A DNA stretch of 45,645 bases, taken from the IMG/VR virus record IMGVR_UViG_3300025087_000124, positions 1 through 45,645 of that record, one strand, 5' to 3'. The DNA is from a virus. This document shows, one piece after another, positions 15,856 through 24,712 of this stretch (its first letter is position 1; every line of letters begins with the position of its first letter). The notes under the pieces are model-generated. The model was not told the origin of the DNA, did not search any database, and saw only the letters and a list, made by a program, of their open reading frames with translations. The position numbers and the translations under genes were made by a program.

Positions 15856-17931
15856 TTATGCTCCATTATCTGCAAACGCCAACTCGTACCAGTTGGTGTT
15901 ATCTGCAATTAAAAATAGTTTGTCTGCACCGTTATTCAAAACTCTGTCTGCGGGAAGTTTTATATTCCCCGTTGTTTTAACCGTTATGTCTCTAGCACTG
16001 GAGGTAGACTGGAGAATTAACACCCTTCCCGCCGCTTGTCCGTTAATAGTTACCAAATCGTCTGAAGCAGCCGCGCCCTCGGTGTCAACGGCAATAAAAG
16101 AGGACGTTGCCGTAATTACCCCCGTTGCTATCGTTTCGTTAGTACGAAGAAACGTGAAAAAACCAGCGGCGCTCAGTGCGGAAACGTTTGTTATGGCCCC
16201 ACCAGTTATAGATACACCGTTAGAGTTTTGTATTCCCATTGTTCCCATAGACGACCCATAAATAGTGAGTGTCGCCCCCGTATTTGATACCGACACCCCA
16301 CCAGTTCCTACAAACCTCGCTGGCATATAGTAAAAATTAGACGCACCCTCCGTCACTTCTTGGGTATTTAAAGTCGTGGCATTATATACTTGACCAGACA
16401 GTCCACTTCTAAGTATTCCAGAAGTACCTAATGCGTTTATTAAAAAGGTATTTCCTACCCCTAAACTCGAAGCAAACATATTCCACCTGTTGCCAACCCT
16501 ACCCAAGTTCGGCGTACCAGTACTGTCAATCGGATATATCTCCGCAGCGGCCCCGTAAGGAGTTATACTTCCACTAGAGCTTACATAGTTAAACCCAATG
16601 ATTCTGTTGTTTGTTCCTGATCCAGTACCAATAGTAAGCACGGTAGATCTCTGATAAATATTAATCGGTGTCTGCGAGTCTGGAGCAAACCTTAGCGGTT
16701 GGGTCTCGGACGATGACGTGTTCCCTAAAGAAAGCACCCCATCCATGACATGAAGACTGCCAGCAACAGTATCACCTGTTCTTGACAAAAAGTTTGATTG
16801 CCCCTGTGAAAATATTGTTGTTGTTAACCCGTTTACAGATACCGAGGCTCCACCCAATCCCACGAAGCGAGAAGTTTTGTAGTAAAAGTTACTCACTCCC
16901 TCGCTTAAATCGTTTGTTGTTTTAGTACTAAAATCAGTGGAGAATCTAGAGGCCGAATAGTATAACCCGCTACCCCCTTCTGTTGTCTCGTTTGTGTTTA
17001 CTTTTGTAGAGGCTCCGTACAATGTGTATGTGCCACCAGTTAATAATACAGACACCCCTCCTGTGCCTACAAATCCGAGCGTGTTACTGACCGTCAGTCC
17101 TGTTATATTAATACCATTACCAGCGTATATAGTTGACCCTGCACTACCTGTTGATGAAATGGTGACTCCGTTAATGGCTATATTATTACCTGCTTGTAGC
17201 GAAACACCAGGCATTGTGTTTGTAATTGTAGACCCACTTATGTTTATACCCACTCCCGCATACACAGTAGACCCAGTGGTAGCTCCTCCAGATCCTCGAA
17301 TTATGGCAAGGCTTTGCCTGTCTCTATTTATTTTATAAACTGTCTTCTTAGGATAATCTATTCTTACTACCTGCCCTACGACCTCTCCTCTTATCTCTAT
17401 TTCTTTAGGTATCTCAGTCCTATCGGCTTTCCTTTTTAATTCCCCCTTAATCTCTTTAATCTCTGGGGAAAGATCAGACACCTTTATACTTCCAATCCTT
17501 TTACCTAATTGCTCTATAGCATCATTTATTCTCTTGTTTGTTTCAATTCGGAAATCGTTTAAACTAGGCACAGACTCTTTAGTCTCTTTTATCTTTTTAT
17601 CAAAGTCCACTAGTCTAGCGTTAATCTCGTCAATCAATCCTGATATACTTTCTACAGAAGTGTCTTGGAGTTTGGTAAGTTCTGATATAGAAGCGTCTAA
17701 CCTTCCAAGCCTTTCTAGCGAGTCTTTATAATCGTCAACGCTTACTAATCCGTTTCTATCTATCACTGCGTCTTGAAGTTCTACTTTTAACCCTTCTAAC
17801 CTGTCCTCAAGCTCTTGTTTCTTTTTGGTTATTCTGGCTCGTCTCTTTTTCTCCAATTCTGCCAACTTCAAGGCCTCTCGCTTTTTATTCTGAGTTTCAA
17901 AGTATTTTTTTAGAAAAACCTCTTTTATCAT
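15856..17931 (-). CDS. Large fibre/appendage protein with coiled-coil N-terminus and repeats
   Basis: 691 residues. Residues 1-190 are highly charged and heptad-like (REALKLAELEKKRRARITKK, SISELTKLQDTSVESISGLI), indicating a trimeric coiled coil. From about 200 on there are Gly/Ser/Thr repeats: YAGVGINISGSTITNT and YAGNGINITGLTVSNT are near copies, and FYYKTSRFVGLGGASVSVNG and FYYMPARFVGTGGVSVSNTG are two others, interleaved with LRFAPDSQTP and VGNRWNMFASS fibre motifs. It would extend from the virion to reach the host. Its start overlaps the portal-fusion stop by 1 nt, an unusual place for a fibre gene. Confidence 0.65.
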   Translation of the reverse strand: MIKEVFLKKYFETQNKKREALKLAELEKKRRARITKKKQELEDRLEGLKVELQDAVIDRNGLVSVDDYKDSLERLGRLDASISELTKLQDTSVESISGLIDEINARLVDFDKKIKETKESVPSLNDFRIETNKRINDAIEQLGKRIGSIKVSDLSPEIKEIKGELKRKADRTEIPKEIEIRGEVVGQVVRIDYPKKTVYKINRDRQSLAIIRGSGGATTGSTVYAGVGINISGSTITNTMPGVSLQAGNNIAINGVTISSTGSAGSTIYAGNGINITGLTVSNTLGFVGTGGVSVLLTGGTYTLYGASTKVNTNETTEGGSGLYYSASRFSTDFSTKTTNDLSEGVSNFYYKTSRFVGLGGASVSVNGLTTTIFSQGQSNFLSRTGDTVAGSLHVMDGVLSLGNTSSSETQPLRFAPDSQTPINIYQRSTVLTIGTGSGTNNRIIGFNYVSSSGSITPYGAAAEIYPIDSTGTPNLGRVGNRWNMFASSLGVGNTFLINALGTSGILRSGLSGQVYNATTLNTQEVTEGASNFYYMPARFVGTGGVSVSNTGATLTIYGSSMGTMGIQNSNGVSITGGAITNVSALSAAGFFTFLRTNETIATGVITATSSFIAVDTEGAAASDDLVTINGQAAGRVLILQSTSSARDITVKTTGNIKLPADRVLNNGADKLFLIADNTNWYELAFADNGA

Positions 17932-20309
17932 TATTTAACATCTTTGAACGTATCCACACTTGAATATACAGGCATATCGAAAGGCTTGCCCTCCACTTCT
18001 ATACCCTCTGACTCGTTCTGAAGTATTGGCGTCCAGAAAGACCTGCATCCGTAGTGGTTAGGCGGGGTTAATAGTGCGTAATTAGCGTCAACCGCCTGAA
18101 ACACCTTACCGTCTAAGTCTCTACAGTATTGAGTCGTTCTAGCATCTAAAACCGCTGTATACCTGAAGGCAAAAATCTCTTGTGCGTTCTTTTCAAATGC
18201 AATCTTTCTACCGCTGTTAAACATCTTAGAAACAAGTAGCCCAACCGTAGGTATAAGTATCTTATCCCAGAAAGAATCGTACTCTTGTTCTAGCATTAAC
18301 TTAGCATCATTCTCGGCTATACCACCCTCTAATGCAGAATTAGCCACACTTCTTAGTTTAAGTTTAAGTCTTTCTTCCTGCTCTTCAGCGACTATATCTG
18401 TGCCTTCGGCAATTCTTACTGCCTCGCTCTTTGGTGTAGACGGCACACTCTTACCAATTTCGTTAGCAGCCATTCTCTTTCCGTACTCGTAAATATCACT
18501 TCCAAGCTCTCTCAACTCTTCCTTATAGGTAGTCTCTCCTTCCGCTAGGTCTACTTCTACCTTCTTAACCGCTTGTCTGCCCTCTCGTAATGCCATTGTA
18601 TAAGCATTGATTATTCTTTCCTTTTCAGTCATGAGTTTGTTCTTGAGTATAAACTCCGCCCTAACCCTTGAGTCGTCAAGTTTCATTTTAATATCACTAA
18701 ACTTGATCTTGTTTTCGTCTGGATACAAAGGCCTAACAACAGGGTCTATTAAAACAGGTTCTGTCCCGTCCCCAAGATCTAAGCGTTTGTGCGTCACTTC
18801 GGACAGCTTTTGCGTCTTAGTCTTAGTTTCCTTTTCTTTCTTCATTGCCATGTCCCTTTTAGCCATCATTTCTTTCTCCCCACTTGCCTTCATATTGGCC
18901 TGTGCTTGAACCTGATTTGCCATATCTTCGGCCTCTTTCTTCTTCTCCTCGGCTTCGGCCTCAATCTCTTCTTCACTCACTTCTATACCTAGCTTATCCG
19001 CACCCGTAGTTATGATTCTACTCTTTAGTACGTCTGGTATGTTTCCGCCCTTTGTTAACTCGAGTAGCATGTTATAAATAAGTTCTGCCGTAGCGTCCTC
19101 AATAGGATTTACTTTCAAAGAAGGATACACTTCGCTTCCAAAGTTTATCTTTATAAGGTCTGCGACAATCTCATTCCACGGATCTTCAATCAGAGTCTTT
19201 GCAATAGCCATTAATCCCTGTTTAAAGAAATCAACCTGGCTCTCACCTAACGCCCTGCTTCCCGTGTTACTCACACTTGATCCTAAATCAACAAACTGTG
19301 CAAGTATGCTCTTAGCCATCAACGAGTAGTGTAGGTTTACGGTCTCACGACCCTCTGACATTACCCCTGAGTCCGTAGTCTCTGGAAACTCTACTTTGTA
19401 AGACTCCGAAGGCAACATGATAGACGATTCCATATGAATACGATCAAACGCCTTTAATACATTAGTTCTGTCTGTTTCTTGTGTGTTACCAATGGTATAA
19501 ATCAATCGAGGTTTTATAACTCCAAGCTCGTGTCCTACATGATTCAAGAACAATCCCTTGTGTGCCTTGTCGTAGTGATACCACGCAGCTCTTAATCCGC
19601 TCCTGCCGTATAATGATCCAAACTCCTGACCGAAAGCTACTCTATGCACCTTTTTAATACCACCGTCATTTATTACACTTACATCAACAGCCTTCTTACC
19701 AAAAGACATTCTCTGTTTGTATCCCATGAAGTTCCCGTTATCGTCAACAAGTACCTTCATTTCAAAGTCATCACCACCAGCTCTTGGTGCTAGCTTTCTC
19801 AAGTATATCTTACCGTCTGGATCTAGTCTGTATACAATCTCGAACAATCTATACCCCTCAATAAACGCCCTTAAAGCGTATCGGTTAGTCAATTCCATAC
19901 TCATTTCCATTCCGCCCTTCCATTGTGGGGAAAGTAGGTTCTTCTCAATAAATATCTTCTCTTCAGAATCTTCTTCGGCCTCGTACTCTGGGTCGTCTAC
20001 TATCGCAATGCCTGGAGCAAGTATAGTATTAAACACTGCATTAACAAGCATTTGTACTTGACCGTCATTGTCAAACATTCTCCTGTAATCAGTTATCTTC
20101 AAGTTGTCCTGTCGTATTTCCTCACTTATTAACGAATTAGCCAAGTTAAGTCCCTGACTCTTTATCATTTGTTCTCCTTTAACACCTATTTCTTTGAATT
20201 TGTCTTTAGACCCACCCTGTACAGGGCTGGAGTCCGCAAGTTTAATCTCTTTAGGGGTAAATGTTCTGGCTATGCTTCTAAACAAGGAAGTAACTATGTT
20301 CTCGTCCAT
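17931..20309 (-). CDS. Portal protein (Mu gp29/DUF935-like) fused to MuF-like minor head protein
   Basis: 792 residues. Residues about 1-440 are portal-like: ITDYRRMFDNDGQVQMLVNA, RYALRAFIEGYRLFEIVYRL, RVAFGQEFGSLYGRSGLRAA and NTGSRALGESQVDFFKQGLM are Mu gp29-type segments. Residues 450-560 are a Lys/Glu-rich linker (EEEIEAEAEEKKKEAED). Residues about 570-790 are a MuF/SPP1 gp7-like domain ending FAFRYTAVLDARTTQYCRDL, DGKVFQ and PPNHYGCRSFW, the family signature (aVLDeRTt-x-C-x-x-lDGk...PP.H..CR). These two proteins are usually separate genes. The gene follows terminase, sharing one base. Confidence 0.85.
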   Translation of the reverse strand: MDENIVTSLFRSIARTFTPKEIKLADSSPVQGGSKDKFKEIGVKGEQMIKSQGLNLANSLISEEIRQDNLKITDYRRMFDNDGQVQMLVNAVFNTILAPGIAIVDDPEYEAEEDSEEKIFIEKNLLSPQWKGGMEMSMELTNRYALRAFIEGYRLFEIVYRLDPDGKIYLRKLAPRAGGDDFEMKVLVDDNGNFMGYKQRMSFGKKAVDVSVINDGGIKKVHRVAFGQEFGSLYGRSGLRAAWYHYDKAHKGLFLNHVGHELGVIKPRLIYTIGNTQETDRTNVLKAFDRIHMESSIMLPSESYKVEFPETTDSGVMSEGRETVNLHYSLMAKSILAQFVDLGSSVSNTGSRALGESQVDFFKQGLMAIAKTLIEDPWNEIVADLIKINFGSEVYPSLKVNPIEDATAELIYNMLLELTKGGNIPDVLKSRIITTGADKLGIEVSEEEIEAEAEEKKKEAEDMANQVQAQANMKASGEKEMMAKRDMAMKKEKETKTKTQKLSEVTHKRLDLGDGTEPVLIDPVVRPLYPDENKIKFSDIKMKLDDSRVRAEFILKNKLMTEKERIINAYTMALREGRQAVKKVEVDLAEGETTYKEELRELGSDIYEYGKRMAANEIGKSVPSTPKSEAVRIAEGTDIVAEEQEERLKLKLRSVANSALEGGIAENDAKLMLEQEYDSFWDKILIPTVGLLVSKMFNSGRKIAFEKNAQEIFAFRYTAVLDARTTQYCRDLDGKVFQAVDANYALLTPPNHYGCRSFWTPILQNESEGIEVEGKPFDMPVYSSVDTFKDVK

Positions 20310-21724
20310 TATAACTCTTTAGGATAAATTGAATTTCCCATTGTACTCACGGAATAACTACCGATTGCACTCTGGAGAGCTATTTTCATTGCACCAACAA
20401 ATGCGTCTACATAATCGTCATGGTCTGCTTTTGGAAACTGTACTAATTCTGCCATAAATTCTTGATACGAAGCATTAAATAATACCGTGCCATTCTCTAC
20501 ATGAGGAGTTATTTCTATAGCCCTTCGTACTTTGTCTTTATCAATCATCACCTCTATAACAGGTATGTATATCTTCTTCTCGCTACTCTTTTCCTTCAGT
20601 ACCTGAGCAAACGCTTTTTGGTACGCCACACTCTCAACCCCGAAGGTTTTGTAGTGGTACTTCAAGTTCATATCAAAGACCCGTTGCAACTGTTCGCTAA
20701 TAGATCCCCTCATTCTAACAGGCTCTATTACATACAATTTACCCGTTACCTTGTGCTTTCCAATAGTAACGATTGACGTGTAATCAGCCGTCTCTTTCTC
20801 ACTAATCGCTAAATCAATATAACCATAACACTCCACCATTGTCAAATCCACACTTTCGTAAAATTCAACAGGCTTAAATATCTGCGTACTAGGATCTAAC
20901 GGGTTATTCATAAACTCCTGATTGAAAGGTATTTCTCCTATTTCCCTTCTTCTAGCTTCTAGCCTTTCCCTTGTCCACCATTCAGGCCATAACGGTTCGC
21001 TGTTATCCTTGTACGCTTTATACATTTTCCAAGTCCAACCCTCTCTAGGTGCTTTAAACTCGTTCTGTAACAGGGAATCGAAGTGTAGTATCGTACCTAC
21101 AAACCTGTACTTAGCCTCTGGTTCTCCTAAGTTTAATATCTTCTTTTCAAATGTAGCCTTCAGTTTGGTACGCATTAAGGTAGACATAACGTCTTCATCA
21201 TTCTCGATATCATCAATTACTATCTTACTAGGTCTATACTCTTTCCATCGCATACCTCTAGTCTTACTTCTCCAACCCTTTGCCTCTACCTTTACACCGT
21301 TGTTAGTGATAATAGCCGATTGTGTCCATTTCTCCTTCAGTTTGTTTCCTACCTGTCTAGCCGTATACAACTCACCATAAAACTCTAGTATTCTTTCATT
21401 ACCTTCTAGCTCTTCTACCATAGCTCCTAAGTGTTCCGTTGCCTGTTCTGGAGTGTCTGAAAATATAACTATGTACGGTTCGTATCCGTTACATATATCG
21501 AATAGATTGTCTGCTATATTGATAATTGTCGATTTTGCGTGTCCTCTCGGAGCAATAATGCCTAACTTTCTTTCTGTTGAGAGTAGGTCAAACCACTCAC
21601 TATGAAGTTGGTTAATTCCATCGGTCTTTATATAGTGACCGAGTATAAATTCAAAGAAAAACTTACGATCCTTGCGTAGCTTCTTCTTTATCTTTATCCA
21701 GTTCAGCGTGGCTTCCTTCGTCAT
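20309..21724 (-). CDS. Terminase large subunit
   Basis: 471 residues. The ATPase domain shows Walker A IIAPRGHAKST (56-66) and Walker B KIVIDDIE (167-174), with FSDTPEQATEHLG as the coupling region. The C-terminal nuclease domain starts near 300 (YGYIDLAISEKETADYTSIV, with the Asp typical of an RNase H-like fold) and ends with KADHDDYVDAFVGAMK, the second acidic cluster. It cuts and pumps DNA into proheads through the portal encoded next. Its first 62 nt overlap the proposed small subunit. Confidence 0.92.
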   Translation of the reverse strand: MTKEATLNWIKIKKKLRKDRKFFFEFILGHYIKTDGINQLHSEWFDLLSTERKLGIIAPRGHAKSTIINIADNLFDICNGYEPYIVIFSDTPEQATEHLGAMVEELEGNERILEFYGELYTARQVGNKLKEKWTQSAIITNNGVKVEAKGWRSKTRGMRWKEYRPSKIVIDDIENDEDVMSTLMRTKLKATFEKKILNLGEPEAKYRFVGTILHFDSLLQNEFKAPREGWTWKMYKAYKDNSEPLWPEWWTRERLEARRREIGEIPFNQEFMNNPLDPSTQIFKPVEFYESVDLTMVECYGYIDLAISEKETADYTSIVTIGKHKVTGKLYVIEPVRMRGSISEQLQRVFDMNLKYHYKTFGVESVAYQKAFAQVLKEKSSEKKIYIPVIEVMIDKDKVRRAIEITPHVENGTVLFNASYQEFMAELVQFPKADHDDYVDAFVGAMKIALQSAIGSYSVSTMGNSIYPKEL

Positions 21725-22010
21725 TTATATGAAACTTTTTAACTATTGAGTCTAATTCTTCGTCCTTCATAGCACTAAGCCCACCATTAACTTTTACCTC
21801 ACTGGTAGTCTTTGGCTTCTCTAGTATAAAGTCCCACACCAGTTTAAGCAATGCCGTGAAATCTCTAGTATTTAATGCTGGATTGTCCAGCCTCTCTCTT
21901 ATGTTCGTATAGTCTTTAACTAGGTCTTGCCTATCATATAGCTCTAATAAAGCTTCTTTACTTATCGCTCCTATTACTTTCTCTTTTGTGCTTCCTTGTG
22001 TATCAACCAT
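21663..22010 (-). CDS. Probable terminase small subunit
   Basis: 115 residues, mostly helical (ISKEALLELYDRQDLVKDYT, FTALLKLVWDFILEKPKTTS), with an acidic C-terminal tail. No clear helix-turn-helix is visible, so the call rests on position directly before the large subunit, the long overlap with it, and size. The upstream context has no Shine-Dalgarno site. Alternative: an unrelated small packaging-linked protein. Confidence 0.55.
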   Translation of the reverse strand: MVDTQGSTKEKVIGAISKEALLELYDRQDLVKDYTNIRERLDNPALNTRDFTALLKLVWDFILEKPKTTSEVKVNGGLSAMKDEELDSIVKKFHINDEGSHAELDKDKEEATQGS

Positions 22011-22038
22011 ATTTTGCTAGTTATGGGCTCACTATAAG

Positions 22039-22536
22039 CTAATCGCTAAAGTGTCCCACTACATAAATTTTATTGTCACACTTACTTTCCCATGTGTAGA
22101 TACCGAGGTGTTTGTACTCCTTGCCTACCATGATCTCGTAGTGCGTTGGACTCTTAATCCAACCGTTTACAGCTCCTTCTGGAGTCTTAAACCATCGAGC
22201 TAGTATCTCACCTCGAGTTGAACTCTTTACTCTAGCCTGTGTAAAGGTTTCAACCCAATCGTTATTACTTTCTATATCGTGAGCAAATTTACAAGTTCTT
22301 TCTATTTGTTCTGCTTTTAACTTACTGCTCTCTACCAATGTAGCACTTTCAACTAAGGACTTCAATCCCGCAGTTTCCCTTGTTTCATTAATCTTATTCA
22401 TTACTATCGTGTTGTATACAGGGAACGGTTGATCCTGAACCTCTGGTCTTTGTCCACGATTGACCATTACCATGCCACAGGCAAATAACACAAACAGGAA
22501 AGCATTCAGTCCAATCGCCCACAGAATCTTTTTCAT
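22039..22536 (-). CDS. Membrane-anchored or secreted CAP/SCP-domain protein
   Basis: I place the start at the ATG 22534-22536, giving MKKILWAIGLNAFLFVLFAC; the longer reading frame would add 19 residues overlapping the upstream gene. That ATG overlaps the upstream stop as TAATG. Residues 5-25 are a membrane segment or signal anchor. The rest is a CAP domain: MNKINETRETAGLKSLVESA, ESSKLKAEQIERTCKFAHDI, ARWFKTPEGAVNGWIKSPTH, YEIMVGKEYKHLGIYTWESK, YVVGHFSD. CAP proteins act outside the cytoplasm; in bacteria their roles are mostly unknown. Paired with a second secreted protein and not part of the virion order, it may alter the infected cell surface. Confidence 0.75.
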   Translation of the reverse strand: MKKILWAIGLNAFLFVLFACGMVMVNRGQRPEVQDQPFPVYNTIVMNKINETRETAGLKSLVESATLVESSKLKAEQIERTCKFAHDIESNNDWVETFTQARVKSSTRGEILARWFKTPEGAVNGWIKSPTHYEIMVGKEYKHLGIYTWESKCDNKIYVVGHFSD

Positions 22537-23063
22537 TAACTTGGCTTGACTAAAGTATATTCGCATTTGTCTACCACGACTGTTGCAGGACATTCTTCAA
22601 CTGGTGGTTCTTCCTCTTCTTCTTCTTCTGGTACTTCACATACTAATGTGCAAGCCTCCGACCACAACCGTCCAGTACCTGGATGCCCGTCTCTTTGATA
22701 CGCCTGTACCATGTAATTACCTGTAGTCGTACTATCAAACTCTATTGTAAAGCACTCGCCACTCTTCAGTGCAGGTATAACACCACTCTCTACAACTGAT
22801 CCGTTCTTAGCGTTTCCACTAACAGCGTAGTACACATTGTAATTAACCGATCCTTGCATATCTTGACTGTCTGATCCGTTACAGACTTTTACTTTGCTCT
22901 TCTGGCAGGTTTCATCACAACTACCTACAAAACTCAAACTTGATTTGTCCCAGTCTTCAGACTTACCGCCTGACGCTTGAACTACTCCATAAAACAGGAG
23001 TCCTATAAATAAGGTTGAAATTGTTACCAACCCTACCATCACATACTCTAATATCTTTTTCAT
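22536..23063 (-). CDS. Secreted Cys-rich protein with a HPGtG-x-x-WS surface-protein motif
   Basis: 175 residues. MKKILEYVMVGLVTISTLFI plus GLLFYGVVQASGG is a signal peptide with a likely VQA cleavage site. The mature part has about ten cysteines, YNVYYAVSGNAKNGSVVESG and YMVQAYQRDGHPGTGRLWSE. That last motif is familiar to me from bacterial surface and matrix proteins of the TapA/anchor type, but I cannot confirm family membership. The tail is EEEEEEEPPVEECPATVVVD. Together with the CAP gene that follows it forms a two-gene secreted unit upstream of terminase. Confidence 0.55.
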   Translation of the reverse strand: MKKILEYVMVGLVTISTLFIGLLFYGVVQASGGKSEDWDKSSLSFVGSCDETCQKSKVKVCNGSDSQDMQGSVNYNVYYAVSGNAKNGSVVESGVIPALKSGECFTIEFDSTTTGNYMVQAYQRDGHPGTGRLWSEACTLVCEVPEEEEEEEPPVEECPATVVVDKCEYTLVKPS

Positions 23064-23068
23064 ATTAG

Positions 23069-23476
23069 CTATTCTAATAAACTTATATAATCCTCTAACT
23101 CTTTAATCCTCTGCTCTTTGTCAAAAGCAGTCCAATGCTTCTCTTCATTCATTACACATACTATCTTCTGTAAGTTTTCCCAATTTTTGTCTTCCATCTC
23201 GTAATGCATCCACTCTGGATTCTGGTGTGCTGATTGTCTACCAAATACATGATGTAATGTACACAAAACAACCCCATTAAATACTTCCCACCTTAGTCTC
23301 AAGTTCCTTCTCCCTACTATATGATGGGCGTTCAACTTCTCTGTAGCTCCACATATTAAACACTTATGACACCCCGTATGTAACACCGCACTTGTCCATA
23401 ACTTATCTAACTTCTTGTCTAACGACTTCATGCTTTTTCCCCTCTTTGGCTTGCACAATTGCTGATCCTTTGTCAT
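23069..23476 (-). CDS. HNH endonuclease domain protein
   Basis: 135 residues. A zinc-binding HNH core is visible: CHKCLICGATEKLNAHHIVG (C-x2-C then the HH), NGVVLCTLHHVFGRQSAH (N and C-x2-H-H). Phage HNH proteins near terminase often help packaging-linked cleavage or act as homing-type nucleases; here it is two genes before terminase. An internal Met at residue 16 (MKSLDKKLDKLW) could be the true start, but the ATG at 23476 gives a tight ATGA overlap with 23473-23706, which favours the longer form. Confidence 0.8.
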   Translation of the reverse strand: MTKDQQLCKPKRGKSMKSLDKKLDKLWTSAVLHTGCHKCLICGATEKLNAHHIVGRRNLRLRWEVFNGVVLCTLHHVFGRQSAHQNPEWMHYEMEDKNWENLQKIVCVMNEEKHWTAFDKEQRIKELEDYISLLE

Positions 23477-23706
23477 CGTATCTGTTTCAATATATTACTT
23501 AAACAATCAAACGCTACTCTCTTTAAACTATCAAGTTCTTGTGTAATAAAGTGGTACTCTGTAAGTAGCTTCTGTTGATCGTTATACTTGTTATCCTCCC
23601 ATATCTCAAGTATCCATCTTTGCTCTCTATTTTTAAGGTACATAATGTAAACCCCTACTCGGTTATAATAACCGTCATCGTACAGTTTCCATTCTGGCAG
23701 TTTCAT
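23473..23706 (-). CDS. Small protein of unknown function
   Basis: 77 residues: MKLPEWKLYDDGYYNRVGVY, IMYLKNREQRWILEIWEDNK, then a helical C-terminus. It looks like an alpha+beta domain with many aromatic residues. No family recognised. It is coupled to the HNH gene by ATGA and lies 20 nt after a MerR-like protein gene. Confidence 0.55.
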   Translation of the reverse strand: MKLPEWKLYDDGYYNRVGVYIMYLKNREQRWILEIWEDNKYNDQQKLLTEYHFITQELDSLKRVAFDCLSNILKQIR

Positions 23707-23726
23707 TTTTTAGTTACTAAACTTAG

Positions 23727-23996
23727 TTAATAGCTAAACACCCGCTTAGACCACGCTTCCGCTAACACCTTCTGGAAGTCGACCTCTAAGACCTCGATCT
23801 TTCTCCTCTCTGACATTATCTTAATTATCTTTCTCACCGTAGGTAGGTAATACTTTACAGGATACGGTCTACTCGCTAGCACATCAGGACCTGGCAATCT
23901 ACCGTTCTGCCTATTACTGATTATCCTCTGCTCTGTTAGAGGCAATCCTAACCCCTTTAAAACTCCGATCAATTCTTTTTGTGTTAAATATTTCAT
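23727..23996 (-). CDS. Small helix-turn-helix-like DNA-binding protein
   Basis: 89 residues. YLTQKELIGVLKGLGLPLTE followed by QRIISNRQNGRLPGPDVLAS and YPVKYYLPTVRKIIKIMSER resembles a MerR/excisionase-type winged helix (recognition helix, wing with PGPD, then a helix). It could be a transcription regulator or an architectural protein. It overlaps the upstream gene by 4 nt (ATGA). Confidence 0.5.
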   Translation of the reverse strand: MKYLTQKELIGVLKGLGLPLTEQRIISNRQNGRLPGPDVLASRPYPVKYYLPTVRKIIKIMSERRKIEVLEVDFQKVLAEAWSKRVFSY

Positions 23997-24394
23997 ATGC
24001 TTGTTCTAAATAAAGACTCCTGCCTTATTAATTTAATTTGCTCTGAATAAGTGGGTCGACTCTCTACAGGTTTTTCCTCCATCTGTTTAAAAGCCTCATC
24101 AACTCCCACAGGCTCATTTATAAACCTACCCTTCGTAGCCTCTTTCAAGGCTCTCTGTTCTTGCACCCACTCAGAACCCCTTAGACTAGGATTGTCTTCT
24201 TGTACCTGCCTTCTAGCCCGTGTAATTGACTCGCTAGGAGTCCCATCCATATACCTTTCTAATCTTAAAGTCTTCTTGTCTGGCTCGACTATTCCATCGT
24301 ATACAATCCAGTAAGCCCAGATAAGCTTCTTATCCGAATCCCTAAGACTTACATTCTTTTCTAATAGATCCTTTACCTGTTCTTTAATTGTCAT
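23993..24394 (-). CDS. Phage protein of unknown function with SITRARR motif
   Basis: 133 residues. KKLIWAYWIVYDGIVEPDKK and PSESITRARRQVQEDNPSLR, then RGSEWVQEQRALKEATKGRF, recall a conserved small phage protein found near nuclease and replication genes, but I cannot attach a function. A weak AGGA lies just upstream of the ATG. The 96-nt gap on its upstream side (24395-24490) has no gene and no convincing promoter. Confidence 0.6.
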   Translation of the reverse strand: MTIKEQVKDLLEKNVSLRDSDKKLIWAYWIVYDGIVEPDKKTLRLERYMDGTPSESITRARRQVQEDNPSLRGSEWVQEQRALKEATKGRFINEPVGVDEAFKQMEEKPVESRPTYSEQIKLIRQESLFRTSI

Positions 24395-24490
24395 ATTCCT
24401 TGTTTAAAAACCTAATCCGCACCCAACGATCGTTTTCAACTTTCCTCAGGCGGGGATCAAGCTTCTAAGTTAATACATACTAACAGATAT

Positions 24491-24709
24491 CTACTTCTTT
24501 GTCAACTTAGATTTAATATCTTCGTTTTCCCACTTGACCTTCATTTGCTTCATTTCCTCACTCTCTGGAAAGCCAAACCCCGTAGTGACTACTATTTCAG
24601 TCTTTGATTTTACTATCAACTTATTTACAGCGTCTACTAGTTCGTTAATCTTAGCCTCAACGGTTCTTATGGGGTTTATATATAAGTCTAACTTTTTTAT
24701 TTTCTTCAT
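24491..24709 (-). CDS. Small coiled-coil protein of unknown function
   Basis: 72 residues: MKKIKKLDLYINPIRTVEAK, INELVDAVNKLIVKSKTEIV, then a charged helical tail. Likely helical, no membrane segment. It follows the YopX gene by 3 nt and is the last gene before a 96-nt gap. No family recognised. Confidence 0.5.
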   Translation of the reverse strand: MKKIKKLDLYINPIRTVEAKINELVDAVNKLIVKSKTEIVVTTGFGFPESEEMKQMKVKWENEDIKSKLTKK

Positions 24710-24712
24710 ACC

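Noticed and set aside
22537-22593. Longer N-terminus for the CAP protein
   Set aside because: The extra 19 residues are basic and would overlap the upstream gene; the ATG at 22536 gives a TAATG junction and starts directly at the signal anchor.
24395-24490. Promoter or hairpin in the 96-nt gap
   Set aside because: TTGAAA and CGATCG are present, but no matching -10 box or stable stem was found.
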